Shown in pieces: positions 1 through 10,368 of a stretch of 64,000 bases of DNA. Made by a program: the position numbers and the translations under genes. The notes under the pieces are model-generated. The model was not told where the DNA came from and searched no databases. It was given only the letters and a program-made list of their open reading frames with translations. The first letter of the stretch is position 1, and each line of letters opens with the position of its first letter. This DNA is from Tritrichomonas foetus. Lineage: Eukaryota > Parabasalia > Tritrichomonadida > Tritrichomonadidae. The DNA lies in NCBI GenBank assembly GCA_001839685.1, contig MLAK01000704.1, positions 190,600 to 254,599 on the forward strand. Direction: 5' to 3'.

Positions 1-1132
1 ATTATTTAATTGTAATCCTATTAATAATATATAAATATTATAATTTAAAAATCAAGATACAGAGAAAACCAAATCCAAAAAAAAATTGTGAGAAAAAAAT
101 AAACCCCACAGAAATTTCTGAGAATTATTGAGATAAAAAGTGATTTTATAGCATTAATATCTTGATTATTTCTTATCATAAATCGTGCTTTTTATTATCA
201 TATGACCCTCCATCGAAAATTATAATGTTTTCCAAAATACAAAAATGAAGTATAAAAAAAATATTAATAATTTTGATATAAATAAAAAAAATTTAGGCAT
301 CAATGAGAAGATTACGAATGTTTTGCCATCTAAATGGCGAGTCATCAGAAAATTCACTTGGCATCGAGTCTGGAAAAAAACATATTGGATTCCATTTTTC
401 TTGATTTGGTCTTTCAATCGTTGTATCTGTATCCCTGCTTGAGAATGTGCTGTTGAGGACTGCCAGTCTATTTTCTTCATATACTAAAATTTTATGACAG
501 AAAAGATTTCAATACATTCATATTTGTCAAATGGAAATTGAATTAATTCAACATCACTGAGTTAAAACTATCAAAATTTTCGCGATTTTTAATTAAAAAT
601 CGATAGAAGAAGTGTAAATAGAATTATGGGAAGCAGTATTATAATCTTTGTGATTCTTGGAAAAAAAGCTTCTCACAATTTTTTTTTAGGCTTTCTCCAA
701 AATCGCTCTTTTTTCGGTTTAATTGTTGCAAAATTTCAAAACTATGAATAAATATGGCTCATAACTATAAAAAATAGATTTAACAATTGACTGAAAGCTG
801 TTCACCCGAAAACTGAAACAATAGCTTCTTCAGAATCATTTTCGAAATATTTTTGAATTCGGCCATTTGCGAAGTTTGCGATAAGGGAAATTTTCGTCAT
901 TCTTTTAGCTATTTGGGTTTTGATTTTTGACTGATGGTATTAAGTAATACTGATGATAAGGATCATTTTAGTGATTTCGTACGTTAAGACTATTTGGTTT
1001 GTATACATCTAATATCATCTTCATTCTTTGAAAATTTTTTCAAATTTTGTTTGCATAAAGCCAAACTGCATCAAAGAATAATTGAGAGGTGTAAAATGCT
1101 CTAAATTTGATAATATAAAATCAAATCTACTG
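1..1132. other. AT-rich intergenic region without a supported gene
   Basis: I see no convincing gene here. Short open frames near 220-480 on both strands overlap each other, have low-complexity Phe/Ile/Lys composition and no recognisable domain. The last hundred bases precede the small gene that begins at 1133 and presumably contain its promoter, but I could not identify a clear initiator element. Confidence 0.5.
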
Positions 1133-1684
1133 ATGCACCATATTGGTCATATAGCCCCAAAGCCCCGCCCAAAGAGATTGACAAGAACTTCCTGCAACCA
1201 AATGAGGCAGTCTGCAAATGCAGTTCTTGAATCAAAACCACTTTACCCCGATTTTATATTCGAGCAACCATTAAAAACACCTCGCCCACCAAATTTACCT
1301 ACTCCAAGAATTAATCTTCATGTAAAAAATATCGAATTGCATCTTAATGATAGTTCTTTTCACTGCGAAAGGAGGAGATATTCCGATAGTGAAACATCTC
1401 ACTCCAAGTCTTCAAATATTCACGATAAAGATCACGTTAGTGGAAAAGAAAATGTTTCTAACGGATTCGCCCCTTATAAAAAGGTTCGAAGTGTGGATGT
1501 TAAGAATCAAAAAGATACATCAAAACAATTTCTTCAGAAAGCTAAGAAAACTGTAAAAAATCTTCGTCATTCCCAATTTAATCCACTTTTCCATCTTCCT
1601 GAACGACCAAAATCTGTCAATTTGACAATTCCAAAAAGTTATGTTTTAACACTCGAAAACAGAGAGCTATTGTTTGATTATTAA
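1133..1684 (+). CDS. Hypothetical basic, disordered protein (183 aa)
   Basis: I do not recognise this protein. The frame is open from 1082 but that codon is TTG; the first ATG is at 1133. The product is rich in Lys, Arg, Ser, Pro and His, with an early basic stretch (KPRPKRLTR), a Pro-rich segment around KTPRPPNLPTPR, and a Ser/His/Asp-rich middle, so it is probably largely disordered. There is no membrane segment or signal peptide. The C-terminus (TLENRELLFDY) is more hydrophobic. It stands alone on the plus strand, converging with the minus-strand coiled-coil gene. The composition and codon use look like real coding sequence, but the function is unknown. Confidence 0.55.
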   Translation: MHHIGHIAPKPRPKRLTRTSCNQMRQSANAVLESKPLYPDFIFEQPLKTPRPPNLPTPRINLHVKNIELHLNDSSFHCERRRYSDSETSHSKSSNIHDKDHVSGKENVSNGFAPYKKVRSVDVKNQKDTSKQFLQKAKKTVKNLRHSQFNPLFHLPERPKSVNLTIPKSYVLTLENRELLFDY

Positions 1685-1890
1685 ATATTTTATCATGTAT
1701 GCCTAATATTTATTTTTTTTTTATATCCTATCGATATATTTTATATATTTCAATTTTTAATTGAACTTTTTGATCACTTTCTTAAGAAATAGTCATGTTT
1801 TTAGGATCTAGCCTCATAAATTCATGGAGTTAATAGTCTAACTATTCCAAAAATTCAAAATTATTTTGATAATTCATTTAAATATAATAA

Positions 1891-1943
<53 letters not shown>

Positions 1944-2197
1944 TTGTTGTTGTTGATTTTTGGATATGTATTGTTTTATTCACGTCATTAGAGGCCTCAA
2001 GGATCATCATATGAAGTATGATGAATACATGGGAAATTCGATTTTAGTTAACTTTCATCAAAAGATTTCCATAAAATAGAAAAAATATGACAAGGAAATG
2101 TATGGATTTAAAAAAAATTAACAAAGGAATGAATATACTTTTTTTTCTTTTTATTTTAATAATTCACAAATATAATATTTAATAAAAACAACAATAA
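1685..2197. other. Intergenic region with a homopolymer tract
   Basis: This 3'-to-3' spacer lies between the small basic protein and the coiled-coil gene. It contains a run of about fifty T followed by a short GTT repeat, listed separately. I see nothing else that can be supported. Confidence 0.5.
1893..1956. repeat. T50 homopolymer followed by (GTT)n
   Basis: About 50 consecutive T residues at 1893-1942 are followed by four to five GTT units. Read on the minus strand this is (CAA)n followed by a 50-base A run. It may be a simple microsatellite, or the remnant of a poly(A) tail from a retroposed sequence. No retroposed body is recognisable next to it. Confidence 0.8.
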
Positions 2198-5100
2198 TTA
2201 TTGCCTTGATTTTCTAGGCGTTTGTTCCACAAGTTGTGGATGCATTGCCAAAATTATTTCAGTTAATGCATCCTCTGTTGATTGTCCTTCTCTGGCATTG
2301 ATTATTTTTCTGATGGAATCCTCTTTTTTCTTCATTTTTGTAATCTCAATTTTTATCTTCTTTACCATGATCATAACTGTATCTTCATTTAGATTCGTTT
2401 TCACATCGTAAAATGCTCTAAATTGCTGTGCTATGAAACCAAAAAGTTCTTTCTTTTTCAGTTCAAAACTTTTTCTAATTTCGTCGCATTTCATTGAATA
2501 ATTTGTTTCGGCTGCCATTAATTTCGCTCTATTTTGAACTTGTATTAATTTATTTTGCCTTTCAAGAGCGTCAATTTGTGACTGTGAATGAGAGGCATCT
2601 TGCTGAATTTGGAAATTCAATTGAGATATCTTTGCTTCAAGTTCTTGAATCTTTAAATCATTTTCTGGATTATAATGAATTGGTTTGTGATTACGAATCT
2701 GCTCCATTAACTCGCTATTTTTAGCAACTAAAGTATCATTTACTTTGGTGTAATGAATTTCCAAATCCTTTATATCAGATTCTCTTTGTTTATTTAGTTC
2801 AATAATTCTTTGTTCATTTTCGTTTTGAGTTTTAGTGAGTCTTGATTTCAACTTTGTAGCTTCTTCACCAATGTTTTTCGCCATTTGTTCCCAATGTGCC
2901 GCTGATTTTGACAGTTCCTCAACTTTCCTTTTGAGTTTGGAGATTTCAACATTTTTCTCATGAAGATCTCGATTAGTTTTATTTTGGAAATCATCAAAAT
3001 TCGATGAATTTTGCATCAAAATGCTTTCAAATTCTTCTTGTGATTGATTATAACCATCAACTTGAGCATTTCGAGCTTCAGTGAGTTCATGTGTCAAATT
3101 TTGGTTTTGGAAATGAAGTTCATCATGTGCAGCTTGAAGTTCATTCAATTCATTTCTTGTTCGTTCGTTTGCTTCTCGTAAAGTTTCAATTTCGTCGGCT
3201 GAACGTTTTTGAACTTCAATGAAAGCAGCTTTACATTCTTTTAATTCGATTCTTAATAAATTATATTTCGAACGAGTGTCTTTCAGTGTCCTTTGAAGTT
3301 TAGAAATCACAGGATTAACACTTTCGGTGCTTGGTTCAATTAAAGAATCAGCTTTAAATGCTTCCAATTCATTTATTTTTTGCTGAAGAATTGCATTTCC
3401 ACTGCTTAAATCAGCAATTCGATCAGCGATGTCTTCGACTGAGATATTTTCATTTCCTGAATGATTTTGTTCACCCAATGAATTCAAAATAGTTGTATGA
3501 TATCGTTCATACTTTTGATTAGATTCATCTAATTTTTCTTGAAGTTCTAAAATTTCATTATTGTGTGAAATTTCTATATTTTTATGCCATTTTGAAAGAA
3601 CGTTGAAAATATGATGGAATTTAGATTCAATTGAAAATCCTTCATTTTCAGTGAACCTTCGAATAATTGATACAATTGATTCTGGTAAAGTTCCATAATC
3701 CCATTCTATATTTTGTTCTTCTTGAATCATTGAAGATAATTTCACAAAATCACTTTCCTTGTCTTCGTTTTCATTCATTTTATGATTAATTATCATATTC
3801 TCCATTACTTTTTCAAAACATTCAAGAGTTTGGTTTTGGAATTGAACGATTGATAAAATATGATCACGTTCTTTTGTCAGTTTTTTAATATCTTCTTTCT
3901 GTGAAATTGTTACATTTTGTAATATTTCGACAGCTTTTCGAGTATTTGATAATTCTACACTTTCAACTTTTTCTTGCCTAGAAATGATATCTTCATCTTT
4001 TGGAAGATATTTTAATTGCTCATTTAAACTTTCGATTTCTTGTTGTGCTTGTTGAAGCGAAGAGGATGATTGTAAGTATTTTCTTTGTGTTGATTTTAAC
4101 TCTTTTTCTAAACGAGTTATTTTAATTTGGAGATTTTTATTTTTTTCGCGTTGATTTTCTTGTTTTTCCTCACCTTTTTTAAGTTGTTCGATTAAGTTTT
4201 CAATTTGTATTTTCATCTGCTCAATAATAATTGTATTCTCCAAAGATTTTTTCTTTTCAGGTTGTGAAAAATCTGCTTCTTTGTTTGGATTTTTCGTTTC
4301 GATGATTAAATCAGCTTGGGTTAATATTGATTTATATTTGATATTAGGTGTGAGAGAAGTTGAAAGGTTCATTAGTTCTTGTTTATGGGAAGTTTCAAGT
4401 TGTTTTATAATATTTTCATGTTTCCTTTTTAGATCCTCAATCTGCACTTTTTGTTCATCAATTGTCAATGAATTCAATTCATAATTTTTTTTGTATTGAA
4501 GAAAAGCGAGTTGAATTTTCTTTCTTTTAATTTTTTCATTGTTTGCTATTTCTTTATAGTGCTCAATTTTTTCTTCATACTGTTTTACTTCTTTTGAAGA
4601 AGTTGAAGAATACTCGACAGAATTATTATTCAATAAAATATTTCCATTATTTGCTGGCTTCATTAAATAATTGCAAAGTGCATCAATATTATTGAATTCT
4701 GTTTTGAAATAATTTTTGGATAGACTTAATATTTTGGATTGCAAATTTCTTAATAAACTCAATTCTCTTTCATTTTGAGAAATAGAAGTCTCATATTTTT
4801 TATTTTTCTCATTCAGTCTTTCGATTTCTTTTTGCGATTCGAGTTTTTCCTGTTTAATTTTTTCGGCCAATTTCGAAATTTGCTGGCTATATGACGAATC
4901 AATGGCATTTTGTGATGCGGTCATTTTTTCAGATAAGTCGTCGTTTGTTTGGAGGCTGATTTCTAAACGTCGTTTTATCTCCCCATATTGGATATTTAAA
5001 TCGGAAACTTGCTTTTTCAGCAAACTGTTTTCTTTATTGATTTCTTCGATTTTTGGGCAGGAATTTATTAATTCGTCAAATTGCACTTGAAGTCGATTAA

Positions 5101-5218
5101 AATCTGTTGTAAGTTGTTCGTTTGATTGTTTTAAGCGAGAGTTTTCGATAATCAGCTGACGCTGCTCTTCAGAAAAAACCTCTTCTGCGAAAAAATCGCC
5201 CGGATTCGAGGAAAGCAT
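2198..5218 (-). CDS. Large coiled-coil protein (1006 aa)
   Basis: Almost the whole protein is predicted coiled coil: long runs of charged heptads rich in Glu, Lys, Gln, Asn and Leu from about residue 15 to 960, with no globular catalytic domain visible. A TTG at 5221 precedes the first ATG at 5218, which I take as the start. The last 100 residues (from about QQFRAFYDVKTNLNED) are less repetitive and end in a short conserved-looking helix with EILAMHPQLVEQ, which could be a targeting or docking tail. Such proteins in trichomonads are usually golgin-like, cytoskeletal or basal-body components, but I cannot choose among these. The gene is divergent from the ankyrin gene, with about 245 bp between the two starts. 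Confidence 0.85.
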   Translation of the reverse strand: MLSSNPGDFFAEEVFSEEQRQLIIENSRLKQSNEQLTTDFNRLQVQFDELINSCPKIEEINKENSLLKKQVSDLNIQYGEIKRRLEISLQTNDDLSEKMTASQNAIDSSYSQQISKLAEKIKQEKLESQKEIERLNEKNKKYETSISQNERELSLLRNLQSKILSLSKNYFKTEFNNIDALCNYLMKPANNGNILLNNNSVEYSSTSSKEVKQYEEKIEHYKEIANNEKIKRKKIQLAFLQYKKNYELNSLTIDEQKVQIEDLKRKHENIIKQLETSHKQELMNLSTSLTPNIKYKSILTQADLIIETKNPNKEADFSQPEKKKSLENTIIIEQMKIQIENLIEQLKKGEEKQENQREKNKNLQIKITRLEKELKSTQRKYLQSSSSLQQAQQEIESLNEQLKYLPKDEDIISRQEKVESVELSNTRKAVEILQNVTISQKEDIKKLTKERDHILSIVQFQNQTLECFEKVMENMIINHKMNENEDKESDFVKLSSMIQEEQNIEWDYGTLPESIVSIIRRFTENEGFSIESKFHHIFNVLSKWHKNIEISHNNEILELQEKLDESNQKYERYHTTILNSLGEQNHSGNENISVEDIADRIADLSSGNAILQQKINELEAFKADSLIEPSTESVNPVISKLQRTLKDTRSKYNLLRIELKECKAAFIEVQKRSADEIETLREANERTRNELNELQAAHDELHFQNQNLTHELTEARNAQVDGYNQSQEEFESILMQNSSNFDDFQNKTNRDLHEKNVEISKLKRKVEELSKSAAHWEQMAKNIGEEATKLKSRLTKTQNENEQRIIELNKQRESDIKDLEIHYTKVNDTLVAKNSELMEQIRNHKPIHYNPENDLKIQELEAKISQLNFQIQQDASHSQSQIDALERQNKLIQVQNRAKLMAAETNYSMKCDEIRKSFELKKKELFGFIAQQFRAFYDVKTNLNEDTVMIMVKKIKIEITKMKKKEDSIRKIINAREGQSTEDALTEIILAMHPQLVEQTPRKSRQ

Positions 5219-5289
5219 CAACTAGACGAAAAGTAAACCGTCTCCTCAGAAAAAAACGGTATATACTAGTGAAAAAGTTTTATGAGGAG

Positions 5290-5297
5290 AACGTTTA
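5290..5297 (-). promoter_or_regulatory. Candidate upstream motif (TTAAACG type)
   Basis: On the minus strand the sequence ATTAAACG lies about 72 bp upstream of the coiled-coil gene start. The same TTAAACG or TTAAAACG core occurs upstream of three other minus-strand genes in the window (near 38526, 49316 and 54669). The role is inferred only from recurrence. Confidence 0.2.
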
Positions 5298-5462
5298 ATT
5301 GTGATGAGGATTTATTATCGAACTATTTATTATAACCATATCCTGTGTTTCTGATTTCACAGTTATTGTCAAAGTTGATGGAAATAATATTTGATACATT
5401 TTTAAAATTTGGTTCCAAAATCACATCATTCTTCACCCAGTATCTTATTATACTTTCGTTTT

Positions 5463-8234
5463 ATGGAAATTAACTTTCAGCCACGATGTCCAATTGAAAC
5501 CAAAGTTCTATTAATCAATCAAGGTAAAGAATATGAAATTAACAAAAGGATTGGTGTACTTTGCTCCAAGGTAATTGCTGACTTCTATAAAGATGAGAAA
5601 AATAATTCTCATCCAATTTTCTTGAATATTGATGATAAAAAACTAATTTTTGAAAACATTGCATCTTATTTATCTGGAAAAACCATTACTATCACACCAT
5701 ATAATATGGAAGAAATTGAATATATTGCATATATTCTAAAAATACAGAATTTGCTTGATGCTGTTGAAAAGCTAAACAATAATATAAAAAAAGTCGCCCA
5801 ATTCAAAGAACAATATGAAATAAAAATGCTTCTAAGCATTGAATTATTATTATTTTCAATTAACTCTGACACAAATATTAATGAAATGACTCATAATTTA
5901 TTAATGATTCTTCATTTTACTGAAGAGAAAGATTTTTCAATTTTTTTTGGATTCATTTTTAACCTTGTCAGAGCCCGTGTCAAATACATGGACAAAATTC
6001 TGGAGATGCTTTCCACATTGAATCACATGTTAATAAATAACTATAAAATAACCACATTAATGCCAAATCTCAGAATTTCAATAATGAAAAAGCTATCACT
6101 CAAAGGTCCAATATATGATTACAAAAAAGAATGGGGTGAATCTATATATACAAATGAATTCTTTTACTTTATGTATAGGCTAATTGAGAAAAAAGTAATA
6201 TTAGTAGATGATATTCTTTTTAATCGAAGTCATTATATTTATTTTGCCCATCTTTATTTGAAAAATGATACATCATCTTTTGATTCAATGATTAAAAACA
6301 TGGACAACAGAATTAAAGATTATCATTCACATTTCAAAATTGTTCAAAATGAGTTACCAAAGCATACTTATCGGAATTTGCATCGACATGCTATGAAAGG
6401 TAAGAATCTGGATATATTTGCTCAATTTATTCAAGAAGACAATGTTAATGCTGTGATAGAGATGTGTAATTCGAACGAAAATAATTCTTTGAAAGATATT
6501 TATTTCACATATTTGTATGATACACTTTCATATAAACAAAATTCAACTCCACTTGAATATGCAGCAGGACACTCGGCAATAAAATGTTTTAGATTTTTTT
6601 TATTAAATAATTTCCCCTATTCAGAGGATTTTTTACCCATTTTTGCAGTGATTGGTGGTAATTGGGAAATTATACAATTATGTAAACAAAAGGGCTGTGA
6701 GTTTAAAGATTGTTTAAAATATTCAATTTATTATCATCGGTATGAAATTACCGATTGGATAGTTTCGAATTATTATGATAGTATATACCCAAGAATGGAT
6801 TCATGTATTGGTTTTTGGAACATTCATTATTTTGTTGATTCTCTTGAATATGATTGTGACTTGAAATATGAATCACTTATTAATGAGTCAATTATTCATG
6901 ATAATATTTTACTGCTTAGTTTTATTTCAAATCAACTACAGTCTAAATCGAATCTCACCATTCAAGAAAGACTATTGAACAATGTTTCCATAGAGACTCT
7001 AAAATTTTCCATCAATCATCATCTGTTTGATAAGACAGTACTTTTGCCGAACGTTGTTCAGAACGGAAATCTAGAATTATTCAAATGTTTAGAACAGCAA
7101 TTTGAAAGAAACGATTTCGAAGAAATTGTTTCATCTTTAGTCTGCTGGAATAATGTAGCGATGATAAAATATTTCATCAAAGAATATCAACATCAATATT
7201 CAGAAGAAAATGTAAAAAAAATACTGATCCATGCGATTCAAAATAGAAATATAGAGATTGTTAAGTATTTCCTTAAATCAGAATATCTTGAAGATGGTGA
7301 ACTATTATATAAAGCTGCATATTGCAATAGTTTAAACATAGTTAAGCTTTTGATGGAATCAATAACAATTCAAAACCAATTTAAATCACCATTTTATGAC
7401 AGCATACCGATAATTGTAACTGCTGCTCATATTGGAAATCGAGAATTAATCAAATATTTCGTTAACCACCCGAATGTAGATATTAATAAAACAACAAAAG
7501 ATGGAATCTCACTTATCACAGAATTAATAATCAAAGGAAGACATGATCTGATAGAATATATCTGGAAGAATAAGAAAATTCATTTCAATAATTATAAATA
7601 TCATACTTCTCCAGAAAATCATCCATTAATTGCTGCTGTGCTAAGAAATGATGTAAAAGTTATACGCCTTTTAGTTTCGCATCCCGATATTGACTTAAAT
7701 ATGGTTTGTTGGAGAGGGACATATTGTGGTTATTCTGCCCTACATATCGCTTGTCTCAAAGGTTTTTATGATATATCAACAATTTTATTAAAGAATAAAA
7801 AAGTGAAAATTACAAACGAGAAGATAAGTGGCAATTCATTATTGCATTTAGCATGCATTTCCAAAAATATACATGTCATTAGCCTTATTTTAAACCTATC
7901 AAAATTTGATTGTACAATGCAAAATAAAAGGGGGGATACTGCACTTCATCTCGCTTTGGATCTGGATATTGCTATTATAAAAATGTTACTTGATAGTAAA
8001 AAAATGAATGTAAATCTACGAAATGAACAAAAATATACACCATTGGATCTAGCAATTCTCAAAGATGATATGGATATTGTAAAGCTATTGATAGACTCGG
8101 GTGAAATTGATCTATCATTAGAGATAGAAAATGTTGGAATGATCGCTAATGGAAAATCGGTATTTCCGATGGTAAATAGATTGTTATCAGAATATTCAAA
8201 TCTTAAAAATGAGGAAATTGACAATAGGATTTAG
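5463..8234 (+). CDS. BTB-like / DUF3447 / ankyrin-repeat protein (923 aa)
   Basis: This is a trichomonad-type ankyrin protein. The frame is open from a TTG at 5409, but the first ATG (5463) begins the recognisable domain. Residues about 5-100 look like a BTB/POZ-like fold (CPIETKVLLINQGKEYEINK..., then IFENIASYLSGKTI). A helical linker follows, then a DUF3447-like stretch at about 355-445 (TPLEYAAGHSAIKCFRFFLLNN, GGNWEIIQLCKQKGCEF). Degenerate ankyrin repeats continue from about residue 570, with clearer ones at about 715-890 (for example YSALHIACLKGFYDISTILLKN and DTALHLALDLDIAIIKMLLDS). Such proteins are scaffolds or adaptors; no enzymatic domain is present. No signal peptide or transmembrane segment is seen. 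It belongs to a large paralogous family in trichomonads, so no specific function can be assigned. Confidence 0.9.
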   Translation: MEINFQPRCPIETKVLLINQGKEYEINKRIGVLCSKVIADFYKDEKNNSHPIFLNIDDKKLIFENIASYLSGKTITITPYNMEEIEYIAYILKIQNLLDAVEKLNNNIKKVAQFKEQYEIKMLLSIELLLFSINSDTNINEMTHNLLMILHFTEEKDFSIFFGFIFNLVRARVKYMDKILEMLSTLNHMLINNYKITTLMPNLRISIMKKLSLKGPIYDYKKEWGESIYTNEFFYFMYRLIEKKVILVDDILFNRSHYIYFAHLYLKNDTSSFDSMIKNMDNRIKDYHSHFKIVQNELPKHTYRNLHRHAMKGKNLDIFAQFIQEDNVNAVIEMCNSNENNSLKDIYFTYLYDTLSYKQNSTPLEYAAGHSAIKCFRFFLLNNFPYSEDFLPIFAVIGGNWEIIQLCKQKGCEFKDCLKYSIYYHRYEITDWIVSNYYDSIYPRMDSCIGFWNIHYFVDSLEYDCDLKYESLINESIIHDNILLLSFISNQLQSKSNLTIQERLLNNVSIETLKFSINHHLFDKTVLLPNVVQNGNLELFKCLEQQFERNDFEEIVSSLVCWNNVAMIKYFIKEYQHQYSEENVKKILIHAIQNRNIEIVKYFLKSEYLEDGELLYKAAYCNSLNIVKLLMESITIQNQFKSPFYDSIPIIVTAAHIGNRELIKYFVNHPNVDINKTTKDGISLITELIIKGRHDLIEYIWKNKKIHFNNYKYHTSPENHPLIAAVLRNDVKVIRLLVSHPDIDLNMVCWRGTYCGYSALHIACLKGFYDISTILLKNKKVKITNEKISGNSLLHLACISKNIHVISLILNLSKFDCTMQNKRGDTALHLALDLDIAIIKMLLDSKKMNVNLRNEQKYTPLDLAILKDDMDIVKLLIDSGEIDLSLEIENVGMIANGKSVFPMVNRLLSEYSNLKNEEIDNRI

Positions 8235-8248
8235 AACACAATCCTCTA

Positions 8249-8392
8249 AATAACACTTCTTGTAAATAATGCTTCTTGTAAATAATACTTCTTATAAAAT
8301 ATGCTTCTTATAAAATATGCTTCTTATCAATAATACTTCTTATCAATAATACTTCTTATCAATAATACTTCTTATCAATAATACTTCTTGTA
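8249..8392. repeat. Nine-unit 16-bp tandem repeat
   Basis: Nine head-to-tail 16-bp units with consensus AATAATACTTCTTATC fill the gap after the ankyrin gene. The first units vary (CACTTCTTGTA, ATGCTTCTTATA), while the sixth to eighth are identical, which indicates recent local expansion. The array lies in the 3' flank of the ankyrin gene and about 180 bp upstream of the next start. Confidence 0.95.
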
Positions 8393-8569
8393 AATAATAT
8401 TTTTGAGAATAAGTATTCGTTCTTATCAAATTGAATGAGATCTGAATTATTTGAATAATATGGCCATATATTTAATGAAAAAATAACGTAAAAAGGTTCA
8501 TTTTCCCAAAATTCAGAAGCGTTTTCAGAAATCCTTTCAAATAACACTATAAAACTCACTTTTTCCTCA

Positions 8570-9928
8570 ATGATACAAAATTCTCCTGACAACAATATTC
8601 ATTTTTTAAAACAGATTGGCAAAGGCGCATTCGCAACTGTCTGGCAAGCAATTCATCCAAAAACAGGAACGATATTAGCTGTAAAAGTGTTCGACAAATC
8701 CAATATTTCGAATAGCCATGTGAGATTAGAAAAAGTGAAAAAAGAAATAGAAATAATGAAGGAAATTGAGCATCCATTAGTTTGCACTTTTTTTGGTGAT
8801 TTTGAAAATTCTGATAAAATATATATTTGTCAAGAATTTATTTCAAATGGTACACTTCTTGACTATATTAATGAAAAAGGAAAACTTGAGGAAATTGAAA
8901 TTCGACGCTTGTTTTGTGAGCTTCTTGTGACAATCGATTATTTGCATTCCAACCTTAATCTCGTCCATCATGATTTAAAGGCAGAAAACATTCTTCTTGA
9001 TGAAAACTTCAATATTCGAGTGATTGATTTTGGATTTTCATGCAAAGACAATATTGAATCATTTTTGGACGAAAATCCAAAATCTCTGATGAAAAATGAT
9101 TCACAAAAGAATCCAGAAAATAATGCGAATCAAACAAAATGTGGAACTATATGTTATGTTCCTCCAGAAATATTTTTATCAGAGAATCTCCAACAATTTG
9201 CAAATTCTCATAAAAAATATGATATTTGGAGTATGGGTGTAATTTTGTATACAATGGCAACAGGATTTTTACCTTTTGATGGACAGAATGATATTGAAAT
9301 TGCCGAAAAAATTGTTTACATAGAACCAGAATATCCCAAATCACTTAACCCAAAATTAGTTGATTTAATTAAAAGTATGTTAAGAAAAAATCAATTAAGA
9401 AGAATTACATTAAACGAAATTAAAAAACATCCTTGGATCAGTCAAACTGAACTAACTTTTATTTCAAGATTAACTCCCACAAACTCGACATTAAAGTATC
9501 ACAATTTTGATAAGGATGTTTTATTGCAAATGTCATCGATGGATTATGATGTAAGTAAACTTGAAGATCAACAAAAACATCAGAAATTCCCCGAAGAAGA
9601 ATTATTTGTTTATCGAATTTTGGATAGTCAGAAAAAATCAACTTTTATTAAGAATGTAATTGAAGGAAAAATTGCCAACTCTCAACTAAATCAGGGAAAT
9701 TATCACCGAAGACATACTACCAATTTCCCACTAGAGGAGGAAATATTAACACCAACACTCAGAAAAAGAGAATTTTCTGCTCCAAATTTCCAAACATCTC
9801 AAAAACATAGAATTGACCAAAGAAAATATCACAGAGTCAGAATCAGCTCAAGGAAAAACTTAAAACTTTGCTCATTGAAAAATAAACTAACTAACTCGAG
9901 CTCAATTCTTCCAAGTGCGTTTGGATGA
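8570..9928 (+). CDS. CAMK-like serine/threonine protein kinase with HHD catalytic loop (452 aa)
   Basis: Eukaryotic protein kinase with its domain at about residues 12-290. Visible motifs are the Gly-rich loop GKGAFATV (17-24), the ATP-binding Lys in AVKVF (K39), the catalytic loop HHDLKAENILL (about 132-142), DFGFS (about 152-156), a P+1 region GTICYVPPE and the helix F motif DIWSMGVILY. The usual HRD arginine is a histidine, so it is a non-RD kinase, although the catalytic Asp, Lys and Asn remain and activity is expected. Between DFG and the PPE motif there is an Asn/Lys-rich insertion of about 30 residues. The C-terminal 150 residues are basic and disordered, with repeated RRHTTN/KREFSAPN-like segments that could be phosphorylated. 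A pyrimidine-rich CACTTTTTCCTC lies directly upstream of the ATG and resembles a trichomonad initiator. The target pathway is unknown. Confidence 0.92.
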   Translation: MIQNSPDNNIHFLKQIGKGAFATVWQAIHPKTGTILAVKVFDKSNISNSHVRLEKVKKEIEIMKEIEHPLVCTFFGDFENSDKIYICQEFISNGTLLDYINEKGKLEEIEIRRLFCELLVTIDYLHSNLNLVHHDLKAENILLDENFNIRVIDFGFSCKDNIESFLDENPKSLMKNDSQKNPENNANQTKCGTICYVPPEIFLSENLQQFANSHKKYDIWSMGVILYTMATGFLPFDGQNDIEIAEKIVYIEPEYPKSLNPKLVDLIKSMLRKNQLRRITLNEIKKHPWISQTELTFISRLTPTNSTLKYHNFDKDVLLQMSSMDYDVSKLEDQQKHQKFPEEELFVYRILDSQKKSTFIKNVIEGKIANSQLNQGNYHRRHTTNFPLEEEILTPTLRKREFSAPNFQTSQKHRIDQRKYHRVRISSRKNLKLCSLKNKLTNSSSILPSAFG

Positions 9929-10368
9929 ATTCTAAAACAAAGATATTTAGAATTTCCTTGGAATTGAAATCAATTTGTTGAAATTTGAATTCAATTTCCT
10001 AGTGAAATATTATAATCAAATAATTGTTGAATTCCTGTGAAGCAATTTTGTATGAATAATTTTTTGTTAACCTAGAAATTATTTATAGTATATTCATAGC
10101 TTTTATATAGTTTTGATATTTTAATTCTTTGTAAATAAAGATGATTTGGAGATTATTTATCGAGATATTTTCTATACTTTATAAAAATTATAACCATCCT
10201 CTTTTTTATTTTCAGAAGAAACGTCGATTCATCGTTCAAGTCATTTACATGAAACTTTTTCAGGTATTTTCAAATCTTCGGTTGACTTTTAATTATCATT
10301 CATTCTATGGTCAATAAATAGGTTATATTTTCACCTTAATTTCGTCAATTATTTCACCATATCTAAGC
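9929..10368. other. Intergenic spacer upstream of the Rab gene
   Basis: A 440-bp AT-rich spacer between two plus-strand genes. It should contain the kinase 3' end and the Rab promoter. I see no open frame, RNA gene or clear repeat in it. Confidence 0.5.

Noticed and set aside
220..480. Open frames on both strands (86 and 65 codons)
   Set aside because: They overlap antisense, have low-complexity Phe/Ile/Lys composition and no recognisable feature.
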